64,000 nt of DNA from Chryseobacterium piscicola (lineage in GTDB: Bacteria; Bacteroidota; Bacteroidia; Flavobacteriales; Weeksellaceae), in NCBI RefSeq assembly GCF_900156685.1, contig NZ_FTOJ01000001.1, positions 434,001-498,000 on the forward strand. The letters run 5' to 3'. The position numbers and the translations under genes are program-made. Position 1 is the first letter of the stretch, and each line of letters begins with the position of its first letter. The notes below the pieces were generated by a model. The model was given only the letters and a program-made list of their open reading frames with translations, did no database searches and had not been told where the DNA came from. Shown here one piece after another: positions 1-6,945 of this stretch.

Positions 1-54
1 AACAGTTCTCGCTCACTTCGTAAAATATTGGCTTACAAAATTATAACATTTTTT

Positions 55-86
55 TTTGTTTATCGATTTAAAATGTTCTATTTTTG
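55..86 (+). promoter_or_regulatory. Bacteroidetes-type promoter of the Crp/Fnr gene
   Basis: TTTG at 55-58 and TATTTTTG at 79-86 are separated by 20 bases. This matches the Bacteroidetes -33/-7 consensus (TTTG, about 20 bases, TAnnTTTG). Transcription would begin about 15 bases before the ATG at 106. Confidence 0.7.
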
Positions 87-100
87 TGATAAATGTCATA
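85..100. promoter_or_regulatory. Possible Crp-like operator overlapping the -7 box
   Basis: TGTGA, six bases, TCATA is a near-perfect palindrome of the Crp type (TGTGA-N6-TCACA with one change). It overlaps the end of the -7 box and the expected start of transcription of a Crp/Fnr-family gene, the position expected for negative autoregulation. Binding is inferred. Confidence 0.4.
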
Positions 101-105
101 TTATA

Positions 106-819
106 ATGTCGCAGGAACAACAAGTTGCCATTGAAGAAAAGTTTGCAAAAGTTTTTAACGATCAGTCTTTCAAAGAAAGGCTCTCTGAGGGGGATTATGA
201 AAAATATTTCAACGCAAAAAAGAAGTTTTCTTTTCAAAAGCATGAAATTATTTTCGAAGATGGAGAAATTCCGAAAGGTGTTTTTGTTTTAGAGAAAGGG
301 GCCGCAAAACTTTCAAAATCTGGAGCTTTCGGTAAAGATCAAATTTTAAGATTTATAAAAGAAGGCGATATCATTGGGTATCGGGCTTTGCTTTGTGGAG
401 AAAATTTTCAGGCAAAAGCTGAAGCGATGACTGATATAGAATGTACATTTCTTCCGTCTGAAGTTTTCATGCATCTATTAGAGGTAGATTCACAATTGTC
501 ATTCGTAATGTTGCAAAAAATCTCTTACGAATTGGGAGAATCATCCAATACCATCACGTTTCTTGCTCAAAAAACGGTAAGAGAAAGATTGGCGGAAATT
601 TTAATTCTTCTGGAGCAGAAATTGGGTACCGATCCTGAAGGTTTTATTAAAATCTCCTTAACGAGAGAAGAAATCGCGAATATCATCGGTACGGCAACAG
701 AAAGTGCCATTAGATTAATTTCAGAATTTAAAGGAGATCAGCTAATAGAAGTAGACGGCAGAAACATTAAGATTCTCAACCACGATAAACTCATGAAACT
801 CGGTCACGTAGTTTTATAA
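106..819 (+). CDS. Crp/Fnr family transcriptional regulator
   Basis: A 237-residue protein with an N-terminal cyclic-nucleotide-binding-type beta-roll (about 40-150), a dimerisation helix (about 150-175) and a C-terminal winged helix (about 180-225, containing LTREEIANIIGTATESAI). I chose the ATG at 106 because it follows a good promoter. The frame is open 78 bases further upstream, but that stretch contains the promoter itself. No cysteine cluster for an Fnr-type iron-sulfur centre is visible, so oxygen sensing by that route is unlikely. The effector is unknown. It is a single-gene unit ended by a strong terminator at 833. Confidence 0.9.
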   Translation: MSQEQQVAIEEKFAKVFNDQSFKERLSEGDYEKYFNAKKKFSFQKHEIIFEDGEIPKGVFVLEKGAAKLSKSGAFGKDQILRFIKEGDIIGYRALLCGENFQAKAEAMTDIECTFLPSEVFMHLLEVDSQLSFVMLQKISYELGESSNTITFLAQKTVRERLAEILILLEQKLGTDPEGFIKISLTREEIANIIGTATESAIRLISEFKGDQLIEVDGRNIKILNHDKLMKLGHVVL

Positions 820-832
820 TATACCATATACA

Positions 833-854
833 AGTCGGCTTAAGCCGACTTTTT
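833..854 (+). terminator. Terminator after the Crp/Fnr gene
   Basis: The perfect palindrome AGTCGGCTTAAGCCGACT (833-850) is followed by a run of T. It separates the regulator from panB. Confidence 0.8.
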
Positions 855-877
855 AACTTTAAACAACCACATCAATT

Positions 878-1693
878 ATGTCTGTTCATTCTGAAATTAA
901 AAGAGTTACGACGGAAACCTTGCGAAAAATGAAATTCGATAAGGAGAAAATTACAATGCTTACCGCTTATGATTTTACCACCGCAAAAATGGTAGACGCA
1001 GGCGGAGTAGATACAATTCTTATCGGAGATTCCGCGGCGAACGTCATGGCGGGTTTTGAAACTACACTGCCTATTACTTTAGACCATATGATTTATCATA
1101 CTCAAAGTGTTGTAAGAGGAGTAGCAAGAGCTTTGGTTATTGCAGATTTACCATTCGGAACTTATCAAAGCAATCCTGATTTGGCTTTGGAATCTGCTGT
1201 AAGAATGATGAAAGAGGGTGGTGCACACGCTATTAAGATAGAAGGTGGAAAAGAGATTTCAAAATCGATTAAAAAAATCATCAATGCAGGAATTCCTATT
1301 ATGGGACATTTGGGATTGACGCCACAGTCAATTTATCAATTCGGAACCTATAAAGTGAGAGCTAAAGAAGAGGCTGAAGCTGAGAAGTTAATAAGTGATG
1401 CGAAATTACTTGAAGAATTAGGTTGTTTTGGGGTTGTGCTTGAAAAAATCCCGGCAGATTTGGCTAAAAGAGTTTCAGAAAGTATTACAATCCCAACCAT
1501 CGGAATTGGAGCTGGGCCTCATTGTGATGGCCAAGTTTTGGTTTATCATGATATGGTGGGTATGAACAAAGATTTTTCACCGAAATTCTTAAGAAGATAT
1601 TTAGATCTGTATACAGAAATTACGGGTGCTGTTTCGCAGTATGTGAAAGACGTGAAATCTGCAGAGTTTCCTAACCAAAATGAAAGTTATTAA
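878..1693 (+). CDS. panB: 3-methyl-2-oxobutanoate hydroxymethyltransferase (PanB)
   Basis: Catalyses the first committed step of pantothenate and coenzyme A synthesis: transfer of a hydroxymethyl group from methylene-tetrahydrofolate to alpha-ketoisovalerate, giving ketopantoate. The 271 residues match the usual length of this TIM-barrel enzyme. Visible signatures are LTAYDF (28-33), the metal-site GDS (50-52), the TTLPIT stretch (about 62-67) and GIGAGPHCDGQ near residue 210. Its TAA shares one base with the ATG of the next gene, so the two are probably translationally coupled. No other pan gene is in the window. Confidence 0.97.
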   Translation: MSVHSEIKRVTTETLRKMKFDKEKITMLTAYDFTTAKMVDAGGVDTILIGDSAANVMAGFETTLPITLDHMIYHTQSVVRGVARALVIADLPFGTYQSNPDLALESAVRMMKEGGAHAIKIEGGKEISKSIKKIINAGIPIMGHLGLTPQSIYQFGTYKVRAKEEAEAEKLISDAKLLEELGCFGVVLEKIPADLAKRVSESITIPTIGIGAGPHCDGQVLVYHDMVGMNKDFSPKFLRRYLDLYTEITGAVSQYVKDVKSAEFPNQNESY

Positions 1694-2019
1694 TGAAAAA
1701 TAATCTTCAAGCAGCACAGGGGGTTTTATCTATTGTGGCATTGCTATGTATTGTTGCGGGCTGGTTTCATATTTTCCCCGAAAATATAAATCAATTTCTT
1801 TCCAAAAGAATTTTTTACGTTTTGGTGGGGATTAGTTTTATTCTTCAGGCACCTTTTGTAGGCAACAAAAACTTTATTTATCCTATGTATGCAGCAGCGG
1901 CATTGTGTATAATAGGTGCATTTTTGCCTTATGATTCCCTCTATAATTATATTAAAACAATTGGTTTGCTGGCAGGCATTATCATTAGTTTTTCAAACAG
2001 GTCTTATCAGGGAAGATAA
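1693..2019 (+). CDS. Small integral membrane protein, unknown function
   Basis: A 108-residue hydrophobic protein with about four predicted membrane segments (near 10-25, 38-53, 62-78, 86-101) and short polar ends. It starts on the last base of the panB stop codon and ends 3 bases before the rluA-type gene, so it is the middle gene of a tight three-gene operon. I recognise no catalytic motif. Its link to pantothenate synthesis or RNA modification is positional only. Confidence 0.8.
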   Translation: MKNNLQAAQGVLSIVALLCIVAGWFHIFPENINQFLSKRIFYVLVGISFILQAPFVGNKNFIYPMYAAAALCIIGAFLPYDSLYNYIKTIGLLAGIIISFSNRSYQGR

Positions 2020-2022
2020 TTT

Positions 2023-2697
2023 ATGGAAGAGCAGATTGTTTACGAAGATAACCATCTTTTAGTCATCAATAAGAAAGTAGGTCAACTCGTTCAAGGCGAC
2101 AAAACAGGCGACGAACCATTGCTGGATTCTATTAAAAACTTTATCAAAAAAAGAGATAATAAACCAGGGAATGTTTTTCTGGGTTTGGTTCATCGTATAG
2201 ACCGTCCTACTTCGGGTTTGGTTATTTATGCTAAAACCTCAAAAGCTTTGTCTAGATTAACTCAAATGGTTAAAAACCGTGAGATTAAGAAAACATATTG
2301 GGCGGTTGTTGCTAAAGAGGTGATTCCTCAAAGCCAAAGACTGGTTCATTATTTGCAAAAAAATGAGAAAAGTAATAAGGCAATTGTATTTCCAAAGGCT
2401 ACAGAGGGTGCAAAAGAAGCAATTCTTACTTATAACATCATCAAAACTTTAGATAATTATCTTCTTTTAGAAATAGATCTTGAAACAGGTAGGCATCATC
2501 AGATTAGAGCTCAGTTATCAAAAACTGGCGTTCCTATTAAAGGTGATTTGAAATATGGGGCGCCGCGTTCTAATCCAGATGGTGGTATTAATCTTCATGC
2601 AAGGAAACTAGAATTTATACATCCGGTAACGAAGGATTCTGTAGAAATTACCGCTCCCGTACCACAAAATGATTCGATTTGGAGGGCTTGTGAATAA
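2023..2697 (+). CDS. RluA-family pseudouridine synthase
   Basis: Isomerises uridine to pseudouridine in rRNA or tRNA. The catalytic motif HRIDRPTSG lies at 57-65, with the nucleophilic aspartate at D60. The family's GRHHQIRAQL element is near 157-166. At 224 residues it is a short form lacking the N-terminal S4 RNA-binding domain of RluC/RluD, so it resembles the RluA/TruC-like group. The target base cannot be read from sequence. It is the last gene of the panB operon and ends before a strong bidirectional terminator. Confidence 0.92.
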   Translation: MEEQIVYEDNHLLVINKKVGQLVQGDKTGDEPLLDSIKNFIKKRDNKPGNVFLGLVHRIDRPTSGLVIYAKTSKALSRLTQMVKNREIKKTYWAVVAKEVIPQSQRLVHYLQKNEKSNKAIVFPKATEGAKEAILTYNIIKTLDNYLLLEIDLETGRHHQIRAQLSKTGVPIKGDLKYGAPRSNPDGGINLHARKLEFIHPVTKDSVEITAPVPQNDSIWRACE

Positions 2698-2728
2698 ATT
2701 TTAAGAAATTTGAACAGTCTCTTATAAA

Positions 2729-2761
2729 AAAAACGGTTTTGATCTTCAAAACCGTTTTTTT
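2729..2761. terminator. Bidirectional terminator between convergent genes
   Basis: An AACGGTTTTGA / TCAAAACCGTT stem with a TCT loop is flanked by A-runs on the left and T-runs on the right. It can end the rluA-type transcript on + and the outer-membrane protein transcript on -. Confidence 0.85.
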
Positions 2762-2803
2762 AATGATTACCAAGAGCAAAAGTGTCTATTGCTTAGGTTT
2801 AAA

Positions 2804-4945
2804 TTATTGTCCTTGATTCATAACTCCACCATTGCTTTCGGTAGGTGTAGCGTTTTTAATCATATTCGGGTCTTCTTTTGCCAGTTTATTTTTGGTAGGG
2901 ATTTTATAATTAATTGTAATGCCGAAACTTCTGCTGTCAAATTTGTTTGAAGTAAGAACAGTTCCTCCTACCGATCGGGCAAGAATGACGCTTTTATTCT
3001 GATTGAAAATATCCCGAGCATACAACGAAAGGTTGAAGCGGTCGCTCATAAATTTCTTAGAAACCGTAATGTCTAAGGCATTATTCAATGGTTTTTCAAT
3101 TTCAAAATAATAATAGTTACCATTTGGAGTTAGAATGTTGTAGTTTGCTTGGAGTCTGATGTCTTTCGGAAGGATAAATTGTCCCATAATGCTGTAAACC
3201 CAGAAACCTTTAGACTTAATGTCGGGCATTTCTTGAAGTTGATATCCTGCATAAAGATAAAGTAAATTCATTTTATCAGGATTTATATTAAATTTCATCA
3301 ACTCGCTGAATGGAGTATTGAAAAGCATAAACGGAATAGGTAACCCGAAATTGAAATTGTGCGTTCTCAAATTATTGACCTGTACTTGTTCGTTGCTTAT
3401 TAGATTGTTGTTTCTGGTAATTCTTTGTACGATTTGATTTTTCACCCAACTTGTGTTGTAGCTTACGAATGCATAGTCGAATGCGCTGATTTTGAATTCT
3501 GCATTATCGTAAATTGTGGGTCTCAAATCTGGGTTACCGTTTGATGTTACAACACTTGTTCCCAGAGTTGTATTGTTTGGATTTAAGACAGAAATACTGG
3601 GTAGTGTTATTTTTTTGTTGTAATTCAAATTTACGAAGAGTTGCTTCATCAGGTTGTACTGAATGCTTGCATTAGGAAAGATCTTAAATTTTTTGAAAGG
3701 AATCAAATCTTTTTGAACCAAAGTTCCTTGGCTGTCTGAAGCTTTTGTAAGTCCCGTAATGTCGTAGTTTTCTGCTCTTGTGCCGGCGATGAAGTCAAAT
3801 TTTTTCAACGTTGCCTGGAATTCTAAATATCCCGCAAGTGTTTGTCTTGTATAATCGAGGTTGACAATGTTTCTGTTTTGGGTTTCAAAATTTTGCTGGT
3901 CGTAAAGCCCTCCAAAGCTCACTTTTCCGTCATCTAAAATTTTGAGAGGTTGCGAATAATCTACTTTAAAATTATAAAGATTAAACTGAGATGAGTTTTC
4001 AATATCAAAAAACGATAAATTACTTGCGTTTTTCTGGCTGAATTTAGAATTGCTGTCGTTGAACGTAAGTTTAAAATCGAGTTTTTTGTTTTTATCATCA
4101 AATTTTTTCTGATATGTAGCAGATACTTCTTGTCTTACACCTTCAGAGTTGCTTAAGTAATCTGTAGTATTTTTCCCATTTAAGAAAACATCAGTAGTAA
4201 CGTCTGAATTGTTATTGTTGTGACTCACGTCGTAATTTACTAATAATCTGTCTTTTCCAAGTTCAAAAGTGAAGGCAGAATTTATGTAATAAGTGCGTCC
4301 CACGGAACTAGAGTGATTTTTTGTAAGCACATCAAACTCAGAATCTGAAAGACTTTCACGGTAATATTGCCCTAAGTTGATCTGCCACCCAAACCATTTA
4401 TTTCTTGAGTTTAGTGCGATAGAATTATTAAATCTGCTTCTGAATTTGTCGTAATTGGAAAAACGGTAACCACCATTGTAAACTGCTGTTAAGTAATTTT
4501 TTGCAGATTTGCTGGTAATAATATTCATAATTGCACCACCAGATGTTGCCGGAAATTCTGCTCCGGGCTGTGTAATTACCTCAATTCTGTCTACAGAATT
4601 AGCGGGCATTCCTTCAAGAAATGCGGTAAGTTCGTTGCTTGAGATATTCAGAGGTCTACCATCCATATAAACGTCCAAAGGTTTTCCTTGGTACATCATT
4701 CCTACCATTTCTGAGGCTACAAGACCGGGGAGTTTTTTCACGCCCTCCATTACAGAGCCGTTATTGAGGTGTGCTTGTTCGGAGAAATCAAAAATCGTAC
4801 GATCGGCTTTCTGCTCAATTGCCTTTTTTGTTTTTGTAATTGTTACCCCTTCTATTTGCTTTTCTTTGGGAGTTTCTTTGGGGTTTTCTTGTGCAAAAGC
4901 AGTTGTAGAGGCTAAAATTGATAGACTGAGTACGATTCTCTTCAT
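2804..4945 (-). CDS. TonB-dependent-receptor-like outer membrane beta-barrel protein
   Basis: A 713-residue protein with a signal peptide (1-19, ending TAFAQ). A plug-like region follows (about 30-150, with EGVTITK, VDRIEVITQPGAEFP and GGAIMNIIT), then a long barrel rich in alternating aromatic and polar residues. The short plug and the missing carboxypeptidase-like domain fit the outer-membrane barrel family often annotated beside TonB receptors. Unlike the other receptors here it does not end in an aromatic residue: about 30 polar residues ending NQGQ follow the last apparent strand. The substrate is unknown. It is monocistronic. Confidence 0.85.
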   Translation of the reverse strand: MKRIVLSLSILASTTAFAQENPKETPKEKQIEGVTITKTKKAIEQKADRTIFDFSEQAHLNNGSVMEGVKKLPGLVASEMVGMMYQGKPLDVYMDGRPLNISSNELTAFLEGMPANSVDRIEVITQPGAEFPATSGGAIMNIITSKSAKNYLTAVYNGGYRFSNYDKFRSRFNNSIALNSRNKWFGWQINLGQYYRESLSDSEFDVLTKNHSSSVGRTYYINSAFTFELGKDRLLVNYDVSHNNNNSDVTTDVFLNGKNTTDYLSNSEGVRQEVSATYQKKFDDKNKKLDFKLTFNDSNSKFSQKNASNLSFFDIENSSQFNLYNFKVDYSQPLKILDDGKVSFGGLYDQQNFETQNRNIVNLDYTRQTLAGYLEFQATLKKFDFIAGTRAENYDITGLTKASDSQGTLVQKDLIPFKKFKIFPNASIQYNLMKQLFVNLNYNKKITLPSISVLNPNNTTLGTSVVTSNGNPDLRPTIYDNAEFKISAFDYAFVSYNTSWVKNQIVQRITRNNNLISNEQVQVNNLRTHNFNFGLPIPFMLFNTPFSELMKFNINPDKMNLLYLYAGYQLQEMPDIKSKGFWVYSIMGQFILPKDIRLQANYNILTPNGNYYYFEIEKPLNNALDITVSKKFMSDRFNLSLYARDIFNQNKSVILARSVGGTVLTSNKFDSRSFGITINYKIPTKNKLAKEDPNMIKNATPTESNGGVMNQGQ

Positions 4946-5278
4946 TTGAAAGTTTTATTTACTGAGTTAGACGCAGGAATTTGGGATTTGTTACAACTAT
5001 TTAGACGAACAATTGTTATGAAAATCCTAAGCAATACTTTTGATGCAACTGAGAAAAAAAACTATTCCGATTTTGAATTTGATTGGGTATAATTGATTTT
5101 TTTTACTCAATATTCTGTGTTTGGCTTTTAGGCCGATATATAGAATTTTTTAAACAGTCGTCTTTTTAATCTTTTTTCAAAATTTGATTTTTAATGCTTT
5201 CCTGATTTTGTGTTGTGCTAAGATGAAGGTTACAAAAAGTTATATTGTTTTCAAATTTTCTTTTATACAGAATGTCAT

Positions 5279-5385
5279 AGCCCTGATAGTAGCGGTTACC
5301 CCGGAGTATGCGTAGGAGGGTTGGGGGAATTGGGGTGGGAAATGTGGGGCGAGGAGTATGAGCGGATAGCAGGAAATAGCTCCTA
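5279..5385 (+). ncRNA. Possible Flavo-1-like structured RNA or repeat element
   Basis: A sharply GC- and purine-rich island in AT-rich surroundings. It begins AGCCCTGATAGTAGCGG and ends GAGCGGATAGCAGG followed by AAATAGCTCCT. GAGC (about 5360) can pair with GCTC (about 5379). The ends match my memory of an element common between genes of flavobacteria, probably the Flavo-1 RNA motif. The middle is G-rich (GGGTTGGGGGAATTGGGG) and unlike that memory. Orientation and identity are inferred. Confidence 0.5.
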
Positions 5386-5474
5386 AGAAAAAATATGTTT
5401 ATAGATGAAGATTGTACTTGTTGGCTTTTTTCTGAAAGAATGTAATGAGGTTCAATATTCTCATTTTTGAAACG

Positions 5475-5501
5475 AAAAAAGCACTCTTCTCGGAGTGCTT
5501 T
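5475..5501 (-). terminator. Terminator of the nuclease gene
   Basis: A 9-bp stem (AAAGCACTC / GAGTGCTTT) with loop TTCTCG, followed by a T-run on the minus strand, lies 20 bases after the stop codon. Confidence 0.85.
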
Positions 5502-5520
5502 CTATATTTTAATTTGCTGT

Positions 5521-6708
5521 TTATGGCTCTTTTTGTAGTACTACAAAGGCAGGGAAGTGATCACTGTAGCCGCCAGTAAATTGGTCGCCGTTCCAAGAGC
5601 GGAATGGGTAACCGCGATAGTTTCCTTCTTTATTTACTAAGTAGGGAGGAGCGAAAACTTCTGTTTTGTAAATAGAATATTCTTTGGTAACCTCTTTTGA
5701 TGTAAGGTTTTGAGATACGATAATTTGATCAAATAAGTTGGGTGCATCTTGATATGCCAATGAAGCAACACCTTTTTTGTACAGTGGATACATGAGATTG
5801 AGATAAGGATTGGTATCGCTTAAATCTTTAGGATTAGCTTGTGCTTTTAGATGGTTTTTTAAACTTGAGCTCACTGGGTCATCATTAAAGTCGCCCATTG
5901 CAAAAAGTTTAACGGTGGGATCTGCTGTCCTTACACTGTCCATCTGTTTTTTTAGTAATTGTGCTGCTGCATTTCTTTTTGGTAGTGATGCCGCTTCCCC
6001 TCCTCGTCTTGATGGCCAGTGATTCATGAAAATAGTTACTTTTTCGTTGTCTAGTAAACCGCTTACTACTAGAATATCTCTGGTGTATTCTCTTCTTCCT
6101 TCTTCGTTGTAAACTTTAAGTTCCTTTTTTTCTGAATTGGTTACTGTAAATCTTTTTTTCTGATAGATTAGCGCTACATCAATTCCTCTGTAGTCATAAG
6201 AATTATAGTGCACAATACCGTAGTTGTATTTTGCTAAAGCGGGTTGTTGTATAAGGTCTTCTATTACCTGGCGGTTTTCTACTTCAATCAACCCTACAAT
6301 TGCTGGTGCCGTTTTGGTGTATTGAGCTCCCATTTCAGAGATTACTTTTGCCTCGTTTGCTAGTTTTTGTTTATAAATTTTTGTGTTGTAATTTTTTCCG
6401 CTTGAAGGGGTGAATTCATCAGATCCGCTTTGGTATCTTACTGCTTTTTTTCCTTTCAGAGATTCGTCATTCCAAACACCTTCATATTTTTCTGCCTCAA
6501 GAAATTTAACACTGTCTAACGGGATGCTTCTATGGAAGGCAGGGTTTTTTATATCCATTGTTCCATCAATATAATCTGCAGACTTTATGGTGTCCCAAAG
6601 GTTTTCTACATTAAGAAAGCCTACAGTAGCAACTTTTCTAAGCTTGCCTTGCTGTGCAAAACTGATTGTGGTAATTATAAGCAAGAGTATGCTCAATGAT
6701 TTTTTCAT
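5521..6708 (-). CDS. Secreted endonuclease/exonuclease/phosphatase family protein
   Basis: A 395-residue protein with a signal peptide (1-19, ending ISFAQ). The EEP-fold catalytic signatures are present: NVENLWD near the N-terminus, GLIEVENR (metal-binding glutamate), NHWPSRRGG, GDFNDDP and the C-terminal SDHFPAF. Family members cleave phosphodiester or phosphomonoester bonds with a divalent metal. An exported enzyme of this kind could degrade extracellular nucleic acid. The gene is divergent from a TonB receptor followed by a DUF5689 lipoprotein, which suggests a shared scavenging role (inference). Confidence 0.9.
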   Translation of the reverse strand: MKKSLSILLLIITTISFAQQGKLRKVATVGFLNVENLWDTIKSADYIDGTMDIKNPAFHRSIPLDSVKFLEAEKYEGVWNDESLKGKKAVRYQSGSDEFTPSSGKNYNTKIYKQKLANEAKVISEMGAQYTKTAPAIVGLIEVENRQVIEDLIQQPALAKYNYGIVHYNSYDYRGIDVALIYQKKRFTVTNSEKKELKVYNEEGRREYTRDILVVSGLLDNEKVTIFMNHWPSRRGGEAASLPKRNAAAQLLKKQMDSVRTADPTVKLFAMGDFNDDPVSSSLKNHLKAQANPKDLSDTNPYLNLMYPLYKKGVASLAYQDAPNLFDQIIVSQNLTSKEVTKEYSIYKTEVFAPPYLVNKEGNYRGYPFRSWNGDQFTGGYSDHFPAFVVLQKEP

Positions 6709-6735
6709 TTCAGAGTATTACGTTTAATTAATGTG

Positions 6736-6743
6736 CAAATTTA
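6736..6743 (-). promoter_or_regulatory. -7 box of the nuclease gene
   Basis: TAAATTTG on the minus strand, 27 bases before the ATG, matches TAnnTTTG. No clear -33 TTTG at the right spacing. Confidence 0.55.
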
Positions 6744-6879
6744 AATTATTTTAAATTACTCTGTTTTAAATATTTGTAAATTTATCACCAGTATTTATAA
6801 AAAGGTATCTAAAATTAATAAAATTTAACAATATTAAGAAAAAGTAACGTTAAAATATTTTTTAAATAAATAATTTAAT

Positions 6880-6887
6880 TAAATTTG
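6880..6887 (+). promoter_or_regulatory. -7 box of the TonB receptor gene
   Basis: TAAATTTG matches TAnnTTTG, about 58 bases before the receptor ATG. With the box at 6736 it gives a divergent promoter region. Confidence 0.55.
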
Positions 6888-6945
6888 CGTCCCAAAAGTT
6901 TTTAACTTGTTGAGGGTAAAGCTATAAAGTATTAAAAAAGTATAT

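Larger units (their letters stand above)
4946..5520. other. 575-base intergenic region
   Basis: There is no convincing coding frame. It holds the upstream region of the barrel protein gene (4946 to about 5100, no exact TAnnTTTG found), an AT-rich stretch, a GC-rich conserved-looking element (5279-5385) and the terminator of the nuclease gene (5475-5501). Confidence 0.7.
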
